64,000 nt of DNA. Origin: Rhodomicrobium lacus. GTDB taxonomy: Bacteria > Pseudomonadota > Alphaproteobacteria > Rhizobiales > Rhodomicrobiaceae. Positions 25,258 through 34,877 of the stretch are shown here, piece by piece. The DNA lies in assembly GCF_003992725.1 (NCBI RefSeq), contig NZ_RZNF01000002.1, positions 620,001 through 684,000 on the forward strand, written 5' to 3'. Both the position numbers and the translations under genes were made by a program. Numbering within the stretch: the stretch's first letter is position 1; each line of letters opens with the position of its first letter. The notes beneath the pieces are model-generated. The model saw nothing but the letters and a program-made list of their open reading frames with translations, did no database searches and had not been told where the DNA came from.

Positions 25258-25345
25258 CGTCAAAACCCCGCGTGGGCGGGGAACACCCTTCACCGGGGCG
25301 GCTGCTGCCGCTGTCGCTTTGGTTCATCCGCGTGGGCGTGAACAC
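25258..25345 (-). CRISPR. Degenerate inverted CRISPR repeat pair inside the prophage
   Basis: On the minus strand, 25286-25258 keeps GTGTTCCCCGCCCACGCGGGG and then loses the conserved 3' end, while 25345-25320 reads GTGTTCACGCCCACGCGGATGAACCA. About 33 bases separate them. Both carry the CCCACG variant seen in the terminal repeat of the main array (18962-18990). The pair begins 6 bases after the brnA stop and overlaps the 3' end of gpU. Confidence 0.7.
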
Positions 25346-25781
25346 GGCAGATCAAAAAAGCGAAAGCAGCATCGAAAGCAATCTCGCGCCCGCATCGCTG
25401 CCGGGGCGCCTCGACGCGGACCAGAACGATGTCGTGCTTGATCACCTGCCCGACGCCGTTCGGCCCTAACAATTCGTGGCTTTTGCGCACGCTCTCGATG
25501 GCGTGCCAGCCGAGCACCCGGCCGTCGCCGCGCGCCACCATGACGCGCTCGCCGGATCGGCGCAGCCCGTTGAGCGTCTCGATCTCGGTGAGGCCGCCGA
25601 TCTTGGTCGGGAAGACCTGCCCGCGTATCGAGAATTTCTCATCGCCTTCACCCGTGAATTCCCGCCCGGGCGCGCGCCCGAGCAGGTCTTTCTTGGCGTA
25701 TTCGGTCGAGCCGTCTTCTTCGACCGAATCGGCGTTGAACGGGAAAACGTCGACCGACACCGGCCCGATCTGGTACAGCAT
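25290..25781 (-). CDS. Tail protein gpU with a C-terminus read from CRISPR-like repeat
   Basis: The 163-residue protein resembles the P2 gpU family, the tail completion or sheath-terminator type protein: LYQIGPVSVDVFPFN at the start, RAPGREFTGEGDEKFSIRGQ in the middle and GWHAIESVRKSHELLG. Residues from about 146 on (RVHAHADEPK...) are encoded by the CRISPR-like repeat and adjoining spacer at 25290-25345, so the natural end was replaced by an insertion. The core of the family (about 125-140 residues) appears complete, so function may be retained. Confidence 0.8.
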   Translation of the reverse strand: MLYQIGPVSVDVFPFNADSVEEDGSTEYAKKDLLGRAPGREFTGEGDEKFSIRGQVFPTKIGGLTEIETLNGLRRSGERVMVARGDGRVLGWHAIESVRKSHELLGPNGVGQVIKHDIVLVRVEAPRQRCGREIAFDAAFAFLICRVHAHADEPKRQRQQPPR

Positions 25782-25793
25782 GGCTGCCTTTCT

Positions 25794-28253
25794 TTAAGCG
25801 TAGTCGGCTTGCAGGCCGCGCATGAGCCGCCGCAGCCGTGCCTCAAGCTCGTCGCCGACCTGGTCGGCGATTTCCCGCACGTTCGAGGCGCCGTTGATTG
25901 CGATGTTGATCGGGCCGAAGGAGTACCCACCCGAGCCAAAGCGTGGAGCGCCGAGTGAGCGGTTGGGCACGATCGAACCGGAGCGGCCGGGAACGAACAA
26001 CTCCGGCCCCTTTTCGCCGACTAGATAGGCTTGGCCGCCCAGAACTGGCCCACCGGCCGCGCGCGCCGGAACAGATTGCCCGCCGGTCGCCGGGGCCGAT
26101 GAGCCCCAACTCGGAAGGCTGATGCTCGGCATCTTGATGCTGCCGATCCAACGAGCAGCGTCTCGCGCGGCGTTGACAGCGGCTGTGAGCCCTTGCACGA
26201 TCTTCGAGATGCCGCTCGCCGCGAGGTTGACCCCCTCGGCAAGAGCGCCGCCGAACAACACGCCCAGCTCCCGCCATGACGGAATATTGAGCCCGACGCC
26301 AGCGTCCAAAATCGCCTGCTTGAGCCCGTCCCATGCCTGGTTCAACTCCGGCGACGGCTTCAGATTATCCCAGAAGCCGGTCTGAAAACCGCTCCCGAAA
26401 TCCGCGAATGCCTGTTTGATCTGGCTCCAGTTCTGGTAGATCAAGGTGCCCGCCGTCGCCACGGCACCGCCGAGAAGGCTCAGCCTCGCGACGAGGCGCA
26501 CCACGGGCCAGATCGAGCGCGCCAGCGCGCCGAAGGACGTAAGCGCCGTCGCCGCCCCAGCCGACAGCATCGCCATCGGCCCGAGCGCGGCTGCAACAGC
26601 CACCGCGCGCAAGCCCGCCGCGACGCGACCGCTAACAGCGGCCAGTCCCAAAAACCCCTTCCACACTCCAGTTATTGCCGCCGAAAACGGGAATAAAGCG
26701 GCAAGCGCCGCGATCTTCATAGCCGCGGCGAACATTCTGACCGCCGCTGCGGCTCCACTCATAGCAAGCCCAAGCGGTCCGAGCACCGCGAGGGCCGCCA
26801 CGGAATATGCGCCGAAGCGCAGAAGCTCGCGGTTCGATTCTCCCAGCCGGTTGATCCACTGCGCGAGACTTTTGAACGCCTCGGCCATATCCTCAAATAC
26901 GCCCGATTTTCCTACCGAAACGAAGAAACTTTCAAACGCAGAGATGACCGCATAGACCGGGCCAACGATGCCTTTCAGCATGATCTGCGCGCCCTTGGCG
27001 GCGTAGCCCGTGCTATCTTTCGTAATGTCATCGAGCATTTGCCTGACATCGCCTGCGGCCATCGTCATAAGGCGTGCGCCTTGACGAACGTCGAAAATAT
27101 GAGCGATAGCGCCCGCTACATTCGGGCCAGCCTTCGTATTGATTTCGCGAATAAAGCCTATCAGATCGATTTTCGATCCTGCCGCCGTCAAAGTTTCCGT
27201 CAAATGAGTGGCAAGAGCTTCCTTGTCCACAATACTTGATGATCCCATACCCTCCGAAATTATCTTAGTAAGCTCAGTAACCATGCGAGCTTGCGAAGCC
27301 TTAAGTTCGGGCTTCTTGAATGCTTCTTCGATCTTGGACATAAGAGGCGTTGCATCGATGCCCGCTCCACGAAGGCCGGAGACGACATCAACCGCCGTTA
27401 CTTCCCGACCATTTTTGATAAAGTCCCGCAGATTGATGTTAAGACGTTCGAGCATGGCATTCATGCCCGGCGTCCCCTTAATCATTCGAACCATTGCCGA
27501 ACGGATCGCGACGCCCGCTTCCGAGCCTTTGATGCCGTTGTTGGCCATGATCATGGCGGCGGCGGAAAGTTCGTCCATGCTCATGCCGAGCGCGGTCGCC
27601 ATGGGCGCCGCATATTTGAACGTCTCGCCCATGAGGCGCACGTCGGTGTTCGACTTGTTCGCCGCATAGGCAATCGTGTCAGCCACTTTCTGCATCGAAG
27701 CCGCCGCCTCTTCGACAGTCGACATCGGCATGCGGAACTGGTTGAGCGCGTTGATCGCGATCTCGGCGGCGTTCTTAGGCTCAATATCGCCGTAGATTGC
27801 CAGATCCATGGTCGACGACAACGCGCCCATGGCGGCCTTGATGTCCAGGCCACCGCGAAGCAACTCATTCGTCGTCTGCGCAAGCTGAGTAAGACCCTTT
27901 GGATAGCGGGTGCTCAAAAGCTTGATGTAGTCTTCTGCGTCCTTCCGTTGCGCGGCAGTCAATTCGCCCAGCGCTTCCATCGTGTTCATGGCCTTCTCGA
28001 ACTCGAAAGCCTTGAAGAAACCGAAGCCGCCCGCCATAGCGACGGGCGCGACAGCGGAGGACAGTCGCTGAGACGCCTCGCTCATCGACTTCGCCTGAGC
28101 GCCGATCTCCTTGCCGATCGCCACAACGCCGACATTGCGGTTGAGCGCTGCCGTCGCCAGCCCGATACCACGCAGAGCTTGCGCGGCGGCCCGCGCAGGG
28201 CCGCTCACGCCATCGATCATCCTGATGATGAGGGATGCGGAAAGATTGGCCAT
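25794..28253 (-). CDS. Tail tape measure protein
   Basis: The 819-residue TP901-type tape measure protein sets tail length and is threaded through the tube. The N-terminal part (about 1-330) has the family region with AFEFEKAMNTMEALGELT and the conserved stretch LMGETFKYAAPMATALGMS. Several hydrophobic helices follow at about 480-640. The C-terminal end, YLVGEKGPELFVPGRSGSIV, is also typical. It lies between the E/E' chaperones and gpU, as in contractile-tailed phages. Confidence 0.93.
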   Translation of the reverse strand: MANLSASLIIRMIDGVSGPARAAAQALRGIGLATAALNRNVGVVAIGKEIGAQAKSMSEASQRLSSAVAPVAMAGGFGFFKAFEFEKAMNTMEALGELTAAQRKDAEDYIKLLSTRYPKGLTQLAQTTNELLRGGLDIKAAMGALSSTMDLAIYGDIEPKNAAEIAINALNQFRMPMSTVEEAAASMQKVADTIAYAANKSNTDVRLMGETFKYAAPMATALGMSMDELSAAAMIMANNGIKGSEAGVAIRSAMVRMIKGTPGMNAMLERLNINLRDFIKNGREVTAVDVVSGLRGAGIDATPLMSKIEEAFKKPELKASQARMVTELTKIISEGMGSSSIVDKEALATHLTETLTAAGSKIDLIGFIREINTKAGPNVAGAIAHIFDVRQGARLMTMAAGDVRQMLDDITKDSTGYAAKGAQIMLKGIVGPVYAVISAFESFFVSVGKSGVFEDMAEAFKSLAQWINRLGESNRELLRFGAYSVAALAVLGPLGLAMSGAAAAVRMFAAAMKIAALAALFPFSAAITGVWKGFLGLAAVSGRVAAGLRAVAVAAALGPMAMLSAGAATALTSFGALARSIWPVVRLVARLSLLGGAVATAGTLIYQNWSQIKQAFADFGSGFQTGFWDNLKPSPELNQAWDGLKQAILDAGVGLNIPSWRELGVLFGGALAEGVNLAASGISKIVQGLTAAVNAARDAARWIGSIKMPSISLPSWGSSAPATGGQSVPARAAGGPVLGGQAYLVGEKGPELFVPGRSGSIVPNRSLGAPRFGSGGYSFGPINIAINGASNVREIADQVGDELEARLRRLMRGLQADYA

Positions 28254-28265
28254 GCGAGGGCTCCA

Positions 28266-28666
28266 TCAACTGCGCTTGGATTTGTGGATGCGGGCCGCCT
28301 CGGCATGCCAGGCGATCAGCTCGGCGAAATCCATATCGAGGATCTCGCCGAGCGGCGTGTTCAGGAGGTGCGCTACGTCTGCGGCGTAGGTTCGCCAGTG
28401 GCGGGCGTGGCCCGCGGCATAAAACCCGCGATCACCTGGGACAAGCTCGCGAAGTCGGCTGCGTCGATCTCCTCGACCAGCTCGACGGGGAGGTTGGTCA
28501 CAGCCGCCGTGAGCGCGATGCTCGCGGCCAAGTCGCCTTCCGCCGCCCGCACTTTTTCCACCGCCGCGATATCGCGGACCTTCGGGCGGCGGAGATCAAT
28601 GATCGACACGCCCTTCCCGCTGACCTTCAAAGGATATTGAAGCGTAAACCTTAGATTGTCGGCCAT
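28266..28666 (-). CDS. Tail assembly chaperones gpE and E+E' (programmed -1 frameshift)
   Basis: The zero frame (28666-28373) encodes a 97-residue gpE-like protein (FTLQYPLKVSGKGVSIIDLR). At 28421-28427 the minus strand reads GGGTTTT in the phase G GGT TTT, a canonical X XXY YYZ slippery heptamer. A -1 slip continues as YAAGHARHWRTYAADVAHLL and ends at 28266 with AWHAEAARIHKSKRS, like the E' extension. P2-type phages make such a frameshift pair to chaperone the tape measure protein, which is encoded directly downstream here. Use of the site is inferred from the motif and gene order. Confidence 0.85.
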
Positions 28667-28669
28667 CGC

Positions 28670-29200
28670 TTAACTTCCCAGCGCAGAGCGTACATCGCTC
28701 ATCCACGAAACGCCGCCGGAGCGGCCCTCGCGTTCCCAGAAGTCCCAGTAGAAGATCTCGGCACCGTCGAGCAGAAACTCGTAGTGGGAGACCTCTTTCA
28801 GCGCGTGGGTGCATCCCGCCAGTTCGCCGGGCGCCGCCTCGTCCGGCTCCCAGTCGGAGATGATGCCGGCGATGATCGCGCGGGCCGGAACCACCAAGCC
28901 CGTGCGCTTGTCGCGCCACGCGCCCGCAAACACCCATTTGTTGTACACGCCATTCGAGAAGCCGAACTTCGTGGTGGCGTCGAGATCGATCCCACCCTTG
29001 ATCGCGAATTTCGGCTCGACCTTCTCGATCTGCGGGAAGGTGAATTCGATCCCGCCCACGCCGCCGCCCGGTTTGTGTTCGGCGGAGACACGCTTGAGCG
29101 CGGGCAGCCCCAGCTTCTCGAGCAGCAGCGCTCGGCTCGTGTCGGTTTCGTCCGCGCGGCGCACGTCGACCGCCTCGATGACGTAAAGAGGCAAAACCAT
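28670..29200 (-). CDS. Major tail tube protein (P2 FII type)
   Basis: The 176-residue protein has the features of the contractile-tail tube family: VLPLYVIEAVDVRRAD at the start, LPALKRVSAEHKPGGGVGGI, and LAGCTHALKEVSHYEFLLDG near the end. The tube is the inner channel within the sheath. It follows the sheath gene by 29 bases, the usual sheath-tube order. Confidence 0.9.
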   Translation of the reverse strand: MVLPLYVIEAVDVRRADETDTSRALLLEKLGLPALKRVSAEHKPGGGVGGIEFTFPQIEKVEPKFAIKGGIDLDATTKFGFSNGVYNKWVFAGAWRDKRTGLVVPARAIIAGIISDWEPDEAAPGELAGCTHALKEVSHYEFLLDGAEIFYWDFWEREGRSGGVSWMSDVRSALGS

Positions 29201-29229
29201 GTGGCTTTCCTTTCAGGGTTGAGAGGCGA

Positions 29230-30492
29230 TTAGACCGTGCCGGAAGCGTTCACGCGGGCGGCGATATCGGCCACCAGCGCGTCGACGGCGGCCGCGTAGC
29301 GGCGCACCTCGTGCGTGGCGCGGCGGAAGACCGGCGCGGGCTCGATGAAGGGGGAGACGACAAGGCGACCGAGGCGAACTTCTTCCACGCTGTTGCGCGC
29401 GGGCAGAAACTTCACGTCATAGCCGAGGATATCGTTCGCCGCCTTGTGATCGCGCAACATGAACTTGATGCTGTTGATCCACGCCTCGACCGTATCGGCC
29501 GAGATGAGCTTGCCGAGATACTGGCGCGTGATGCGCATCATCTTCGCAGTGAGATAGTCGGACCCGCGAACCTGATGAAACTGCGCCCACAGATCGCCTT
29601 CAGCCGTGCTTTCCGTACCGATATAGACGAAGCCGCCATCTGCGATTGCCGTGTCCACGCCGCTCTCGCCGCGCACCACGATGCCGATGTCGCTCTCGAG
29701 CAGCATCTGCCCCTCGGTTGCACCGTCGGTCAGGCTGAACGCGATGTTGCGGCTCGTGCCGACGATGCCGTTCACGGCTTGATTGGCCCACGGGTGGAAC
29801 GGCTTGCCCTCATGCTCGTGATCGACGCGGACGCCGATACCGAGAATGCGCGGTGCCATCGGCCGCGTGACGACTGTCGCGCCTTCGTAGACGCGTGCGC
29901 CGACCCCGACCGGGATGATGCGGTTGCTTTGCGTCGCCTCGCGCCAGGCGAGCGCAGCCGTCCGGCTCTCTGGCGCGTCCACCACAGCGACGCCGAGCAG
30001 CGAATTCAGGATCTCCGGCAGCGCTGCGACGACGGGGTTCGCGCTGTTGGCGTCCGGCTGCCACGCGGTGCGCCCGGCCCAGATGAGGCGCGGCGTTGCC
30101 CCGACATGCTCCGGCGCCGATTTCAGCGCATAAAGGCCGGTCTGGTTCGCGGCCGAGCCGATGATGTTGGCCGTCGTCTGCTCGAGCTTCGTCTGCGCGT
30201 CCGTGGCGGTGCCTTCGGCCACGCGCACGACGGTGATATCGGCGGCCACCTGCAACTCGGCCAGCTGCGCGTTGACGCCCTTCACCGCGTCGGCAAGATA
30301 GCCGGTGCCGAGTTTCGCGACGATCGCCGTGTCGCCGCTCGAAAAGCGCACCGGCTCGTCGAGCGGAAAGGTCGCCGGGTCCGCGTCGGGCGACGTTTCC
30401 ACGAAGCCGAGCTTCGAGAAATCCGCCCCGATGACTGGTACGGCCTCGTCTTCGGGCCGCGTGTTGATGATGCCGAATGACGGTGCCGTCAT
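29230..30492 (-). CDS. Tail sheath protein (P2 FI type)
   Basis: The contractile sheath protein is about 420 residues. I chose the ATG at 30492 (MTAPSFGIINTRPEDE) because GGAGA sits 5 bases upstream; another ATG at 30504 has a poorer site. Conserved parts include APRILGIGVRVDHEHEGKPFHPWANQ and the C-terminal segment DILGYDVKFLPARNSVEEVRLGRL, matching P2-like sheaths. It shows the virion is a contractile-tailed myovirus. Confidence 0.94.
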   Translation of the reverse strand: MTAPSFGIINTRPEDEAVPVIGADFSKLGFVETSPDADPATFPLDEPVRFSSGDTAIVAKLGTGYLADAVKGVNAQLAELQVAADITVVRVAEGTATDAQTKLEQTTANIIGSAANQTGLYALKSAPEHVGATPRLIWAGRTAWQPDANSANPVVAALPEILNSLLGVAVVDAPESRTAALAWREATQSNRIIPVGVGARVYEGATVVTRPMAPRILGIGVRVDHEHEGKPFHPWANQAVNGIVGTSRNIAFSLTDGATEGQMLLESDIGIVVRGESGVDTAIADGGFVYIGTESTAEGDLWAQFHQVRGSDYLTAKMMRITRQYLGKLISADTVEAWINSIKFMLRDHKAANDILGYDVKFLPARNSVEEVRLGRLVVSPFIEPAPVFRRATHEVRRYAAAVDALVADIAARVNASGTV

Positions 30493-30504
30493 CGTTTTCT
30501 CCAT

Positions 30505-30544
30505 GAAAAAAGCCGCGTCCGATCACGCCTTGCGTGGGTCGGCT
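30505..30544 (-). terminator. Intrinsic terminator before the sheath gene
   Basis: Minus-strand hairpin: AGCCG at the outside, CACGC pairing with GCGTG inside, and CGGCT followed by TTTTTTC. It lies directly before the sheath start, so it may attenuate readthrough from the fibre genes. Confidence 0.6.
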
Positions 30545-30608
30545 CTAAAGGCCGACTCGCGCGAAGCGCAGTCGTGGGCGGCTGGGTGAAGATGGTTTGT
30601 TTGGTTCG

Positions 30609-30980
30609 CTACAAGGTCGCGGCGAGCCTGAAGATGTCGTCGACCTCGACCGCGCTCTTTCCAAGTGCGGTCGCTATCGTGGCGACCATCGGGTCGTCGC
30701 GCTCGATCTCGCGGGCGAGCGCGAAATCCTCGCTCGCCTCAGAGTTCGCCGCGAGCGCCTCGTCGAACGCCTCCTTGAGGCCCGCCTGCCGAAGCGCGCG
30801 AACCAATTGCAGCGGCGTCACGCTCGACGGCACCGGCTCCGGCACAACAGGCGCCGGCGACGGCGCATTCCCCGCAGCAAGCCAGTCTTGATAGCGCTGC
30901 CAGTCCGAATTCGCCTGATCGGCTGGGATCACGGCTCCATCATCACGGCGGACAGCACCGCTATGTGTCAGTGCATACAT
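30609..30980 (-). CDS. Tail fibre assembly-like protein
   Basis: The product is about 123 residues, from the ATG at 30980. The N-terminus ([16 protein letters not shown] and [20 protein letters not shown]) matches the pattern of small fibre-assembly or C-terminal fibre domains (XkdW-like), which often follow a fibre gene. The C-terminal half is helical. Its start is 2 bases from the end of the fibre gene, so it is probably a fibre chaperone. Confidence 0.62.
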   Translation of the reverse strand: MYALTHSGAVRRDDGAVIPADQANSDWQRYQDWLAAGNAPSPAPVVPEPVPSSVTPLQLVRALRQAGLKEAFDEALAANSEASEDFALAREIERDDPMVATIATALGKSAVEVDDIFRLAATL

Positions 30981-30981
30981 T

Positions 30982-32403
30982 TTATAGTTCCGCCGATAAT
31001 TCAATGATCGCCTTATTATACGCTCCTAATACTCTGTCAGCTGGCGGCCAAATCAAAACTCTATCACTAAATGCCTCCATATTTAGCAAAGTAGGGCTGT
31101 CCCAACTCGACGCAGACGTGGAAGCGACGCTGAGCGCCGTGGGTGCCGCCCTCATCTGTATGGGGACAGTTACCACACACCCGCCGAACGGGGCTGCGCC
31201 GTTAGATAGTAAATTCGCGGGCACAGTTGAGTAGTACCGCGCCGCCAGCGTTTTCTCTGTTGCAGGGTCGCGCGTTTCCGGAGGTGGCGGGGCGCTGTTG
31301 ATCCCGACAGCGATGCCCGGCGTGGCGCGGATATCCGCGCGCCCGATCTGGACGTAACCGCTTGCGGCATTGAGCGCTGAGCCGAATTGCAATTGGATTT
31401 GCAGCCCGTTGGCAATGTTGACATTTGGAACAAAAGTATAGGAAACGATGCCGCTTGCCCCTGCGGGGATAGTCTGCAAGTTTGTGGGCGGAAGGTTCGC
31501 CGTGACCGTCCCAAAATTGTCACGCGCCGAGGCGTAGCCTGTGGCGATCTTTGGTGTGATCGCCGCCGACGTCCCATTATACACTGCAACCTGCACCGTG
31601 ACCGGTTGCACCGCAAGCGCGTGGGTCAGCAATTGGGCCGATAGATAGCTCTCGATGCGCTGTTGCAGCGTGCAGGCGGTCAACCCCGAGGCGCGGTTGA
31701 TCCGGAGCGACGCGCCCGCAATCCCGGTATTCCAAACCTGCGACCAAGCAGCCGCAGCGCCACCCGCTGAAATCTGCCAGCCGTCGAGCGTGTAGGCAGT
31801 CGCGCCGGCGGCGACCGAACCCGACGTGCCGCGCTGTGCGACGGTAAAACCCCCGTTGCGAAAGGCGTTTACAAACCCGCGAGCGCCAGACGCTATTGCG
31901 ATGGAGGTGCCCGCCGCGTCCGCTTTCGCGGCTAGCGCGGCGTTGGTGGCCGCTGCGTCCGCCTTGAGTAGGAGCGCCTCCGCCAAATCCGCAGACGCAG
32001 CTTTTGTCGCAACGAGGGTATTCAGCGCCGACAAGGCGGCGCTCGTCGCCTCCGCGTCCGCTTTTGCCAGCAAAGCAGCGCCAAGCCCCGTCACTGTGCC
32101 CATCGGCACGCTGCCGCTGATCAGTGCCGCAATAACGTCCTCGGCCTCGCGCACGTCGCTCTGAAGCTGCGATATAGTCGCGGTGAGTGCAGCGAGTTGC
32201 GGCTCGACATTGGCCGAGATCACCTCGAGCGCCTGCCCGGTGCCGAGGTTGATCAGCGCCTCGAAATCGGCCCGGATCGCCTCGGCCGCGCGCAAGCGTG
32301 TGCCGACCGAAGGCAGCACCGCGTTCCACAGCGCCAGCGTGAGCTTGGTGTCGATATCGAGGATACGATAGTCGTTATCGGCGCTCGGCAGAGAGGATGA
32401 CAT
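30982..32403 (-). CDS. Tail fibre / receptor-binding protein
   Basis: The protein has 473 residues. The N-terminal part attaches to the baseplate. Residues about 95-170 form an Ala-rich coiled-coil repeat ([37 protein letters not shown]). The C-terminal half from about 175 ([32 protein letters not shown]) is a beta-rich module typical of phage receptor-binding or carbohydrate-binding tips. It likely decides host range. Codon use becomes AT-richer near the 3' end (30990-31120), suggesting the tip was exchanged. Confidence 0.82.
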   Translation of the reverse strand: MSSSLPSADNDYRILDIDTKLTLALWNAVLPSVGTRLRAAEAIRADFEALINLGTGQALEVISANVEPQLAALTATISQLQSDVREAEDVIAALISGSVPMGTVTGLGAALLAKADAEATSAALSALNTLVATKAASADLAEALLLKADAAATNAALAAKADAAGTSIAIASGARGFVNAFRNGGFTVAQRGTSGSVAAGATAYTLDGWQISAGGAAAAWSQVWNTGIAGASLRINRASGLTACTLQQRIESYLSAQLLTHALAVQPVTVQVAVYNGTSAAITPKIATGYASARDNFGTVTANLPPTNLQTIPAGASGIVSYTFVPNVNIANGLQIQLQFGSALNAASGYVQIGRADIRATPGIAVGINSAPPPPETRDPATEKTLAARYYSTVPANLLSNGAAPFGGCVVTVPIQMRAAPTALSVASTSASSWDSPTLLNMEAFSDRVLIWPPADRVLGAYNKAIIELSAEL

Positions 32404-32593
32404 CGGCTCCGTGCTCCGTCACGATCTGGTTGAGGGCAGCCCCGCTGACGAAAATGTCGCCGCGAGGAATGAGCGGCACAGTGCCACCCAGCTTGATCAG
32501 GCGAGACAGCGATATCTGGTATGTCGCAGCCGCTTCATAAGGCGCAGGCGCGCCGTCTCCGGCCGCCGAAGCGGCCTGAGTGCTCTCTGGCAT
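32375..32593 (-). CDS. Small phage protein preceding the tail fibre
   Basis: The 72-residue protein overlaps the fibre start by 29 bases and ends [24 protein letters not shown]. It has an Ala-rich start and no membrane segment. Position between a baseplate or trunk protein and the fibre suggests a small structural or coupling role. It is not a recognised family. Confidence 0.55.
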   Translation of the reverse strand: MPESTQAASAAGDGAPAPYEAAATYQISLSRLIKLGGTVPLIPRGDIFVSGAALNQIVTEHGADVILSAERR

Positions 32594-32603
32594 GGGTTTC
32601 TCC

Positions 32604-34871
32604 TTAAAGCGCGTAGAGCGCGATGTTCTGGACGAAGGGCAGGTCCGTGACCTCTGTCGTGGTCATGTCGATGCGCGCCCGCGCCGACGTGGTCGCCGCG
32701 CCCAGCATGAAGTTGGCGAGAAGCGTGCGCTTCTTCGGGTTCACGAGATCCGGCGTGATCGTGAGCGTCGTCGGCGTCACCACCGTGCCGCCGATCACGA
32801 GTTTCGGCGCGGCCGTGTGCTTGGCCGCGTCGTATTGGTCGAGCACCGCTTCAAGCTGCACATGGGTCGTGCTGAGACCGAACGCCTGCTCTTTCGACAC
32901 CGCCACCATGTCGCCGCGCGGGCGGAACGTCATGCCGCGCGCATAGGCGTCGAGCACCAGGGCTGGCTGAAGGTCCGTCGTGCCGGTGAACACGGCGCGG
33001 AGCTGAACGAGCGCAGGCACCCCGTTCAGAGCCGTCGAAGCCGCCGCGCTATCGAGCGTGAGCGGCTGCCACGTCTCGCTGTCGGATGGCTTCACCTCCC
33101 ACACAAGCGCGGTGCCGCCCGGTGCCCAGCCCGCCGTAAGCAGGCGGATTTCGGTCATGCCGTTTTCCAGCGTCAGCGGCTGGAATTCGACAACCGTGCG
33201 CGACGATGCGAAGGAGGCCGCGTTGAGCCGCATGGCGAAGTCCACGAGCGGATCGCCTTGCGCCCAGGCCCCATCGGTGCACCAGAACAGGCTGCCCTGA
33301 GCAAACTTGTTGCCGCTCACCGTCTCCAACGCGTGGTTGCCCGTCGTAACAGTGAACCACGCATAGCGCTTGCCGCTTTCGAGGAAGCGCGGCGTGATGG
33401 AGAACCTCACCCAGCCTGTCGCGAGATCGCCAGCGGCGAGCGTCGTCTTCGCGAGCACCCTGTCGAATTGCGGCTCGCCGCTTTCCGAGCACTCGCACAG
33501 GAACAGATGCACATCGCCGGTCGAGGCAACGCGCGTGAACTTCAGGTCGATGCTCGTCACGATCATCGGCTGCGCGCAGAGCCATGTCTGGCCGTAAATC
33601 GAGCCGTTGACGCCGAAATTTTCGGTGACCTTGTCCCAATAGGTTTCCGTTACCGTGCGAACGGTCAACTTTCGAACGTACCGCAGGACGTGGCCCACTC
33701 CGTAATTGGCGCCGTTATCAGACCCCACAACCTCCCACGTCTCACCGTTTTTCGTGAACAGAGCGCCGACATCGAGGCCGGAGGTGTTCGACCATTCCGC
33801 GTTGTTTTCGCAGACGGTAACGGTTGGGCCGTATTCCGTGACCGTGCGGGAAAGCTCGCGCCGCACCGCCGTTGTGACGGTGTGCACGAGCTGCGAGATA
33901 TTCTTGCTGCCGCCATCGCCGTCGATTTCGAGCCGCGCGGCCTCCGTCCACGCAGGCAGGAGCAGTCGACCGGAGAAGCGGATCGCATTCGAGCTTTCAT
34001 CGATCAGCGCAAGCTGAGCGTCGCGCTCCGCCGCCCATGGGAAGCGAATGCCTTCGCGTACGCGCGCAAGCCAGCTTGCGTGTGCCTTGTCCCACGCATC
34101 CTGCAGAAGGCCGGCGTCGTACCACCACGCCCTGGCCTCATCCGGCAACGCCACCGTGCGGCGAAGAATGCCGAGTTCGCGCTTGATCTGGCGCATAATG
34201 ATCGGCGACGGGATATCGCCGAGGCGGCTCGCGATATTGGCGATATCTGTCTCGATCGTGCTCACGCGCGTGCGCACATTCGACACATCACCCTCGACGA
34301 GCGAGAGCCGCCCTTCTATCTCGTAGAGGCTCTTTACCCGCGACGCATTGTCCATCTCGATGGCGACGATGCCAGTCGGGGAAAGCTCCACATAGGCGAG
34401 GCAGCACTGGTCGGCCGCGACAGTCGGCTTCAGCGGCGTCGGCGACGACAGCCCTTGCTGAACGACACACACAACCTTGCGGAGCCCGGTCTTCGGCACG
34501 CTCTGTTCGACAGTCTCGCCGGTATCGGCATCAGTTTCGACCAGGCGCTGACCTGTGGTGACCTCCTCCTCGCCGCGCAGGAGCAGCGCCACATAGCGCC
34601 GGTCGCCGGTCACGAGCGGCAGGTGCACCTGCAAATTGACAACGATAGGATCGTCGTTTCGATAGACAAGACCGCCCACGAACAAGGAGCCGACGCTGAT
34701 CGTCGCCTCAATGGCGTTCGCATTCGAAACCGTATAATCCGCCCAATGATGCGGATAGCCGATAGCACCTGAGGTGATCGCCTCGTCGCCCGCGCGGGCA
34801 TAAGCTGAGATGTCGTCGAAGTCGCTGGGCTCAGCCACTTCCGCCTCGGAGAATTTCACAATCTTGGTCAT
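32604..34871 (-). CDS. Large phage tail/baseplate protein, fibre-trunk type
   Basis: The protein has 755 residues. The N-terminal 130 residues (DDISAYARAGDEAITSGAIGY, then IEATISVGSLFVGGLVYRND) resemble DUF4815-type phage structural proteins. A heptad-like coiled coil lies at about 180-225 (EIEGRLSLVEGDVSNVRTRV). The rest is beta-rich. It is encoded between gpI and the fibre, where P2-like phages carry host-specificity genes, so it is probably a baseplate-to-fibre adaptor. The exact family is uncertain. Confidence 0.68.
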   Translation of the reverse strand: MTKIVKFSEAEVAEPSDFDDISAYARAGDEAITSGAIGYPHHWADYTVSNANAIEATISVGSLFVGGLVYRNDDPIVVNLQVHLPLVTGDRRYVALLLRGEEEVTTGQRLVETDADTGETVEQSVPKTGLRKVVCVVQQGLSSPTPLKPTVAADQCCLAYVELSPTGIVAIEMDNASRVKSLYEIEGRLSLVEGDVSNVRTRVSTIETDIANIASRLGDIPSPIIMRQIKRELGILRRTVALPDEARAWWYDAGLLQDAWDKAHASWLARVREGIRFPWAAERDAQLALIDESSNAIRFSGRLLLPAWTEAARLEIDGDGGSKNISQLVHTVTTAVRRELSRTVTEYGPTVTVCENNAEWSNTSGLDVGALFTKNGETWEVVGSDNGANYGVGHVLRYVRKLTVRTVTETYWDKVTENFGVNGSIYGQTWLCAQPMIVTSIDLKFTRVASTGDVHLFLCECSESGEPQFDRVLAKTTLAAGDLATGWVRFSITPRFLESGKRYAWFTVTTGNHALETVSGNKFAQGSLFWCTDGAWAQGDPLVDFAMRLNAASFASSRTVVEFQPLTLENGMTEIRLLTAGWAPGGTALVWEVKPSDSETWQPLTLDSAAASTALNGVPALVQLRAVFTGTTDLQPALVLDAYARGMTFRPRGDMVAVSKEQAFGLSTTHVQLEAVLDQYDAAKHTAAPKLVIGGTVVTPTTLTITPDLVNPKKRTLLANFMLGAATTSARARIDMTTTEVTDLPFVQNIALYAL

Positions 34872-34877
34872 GGGGCC

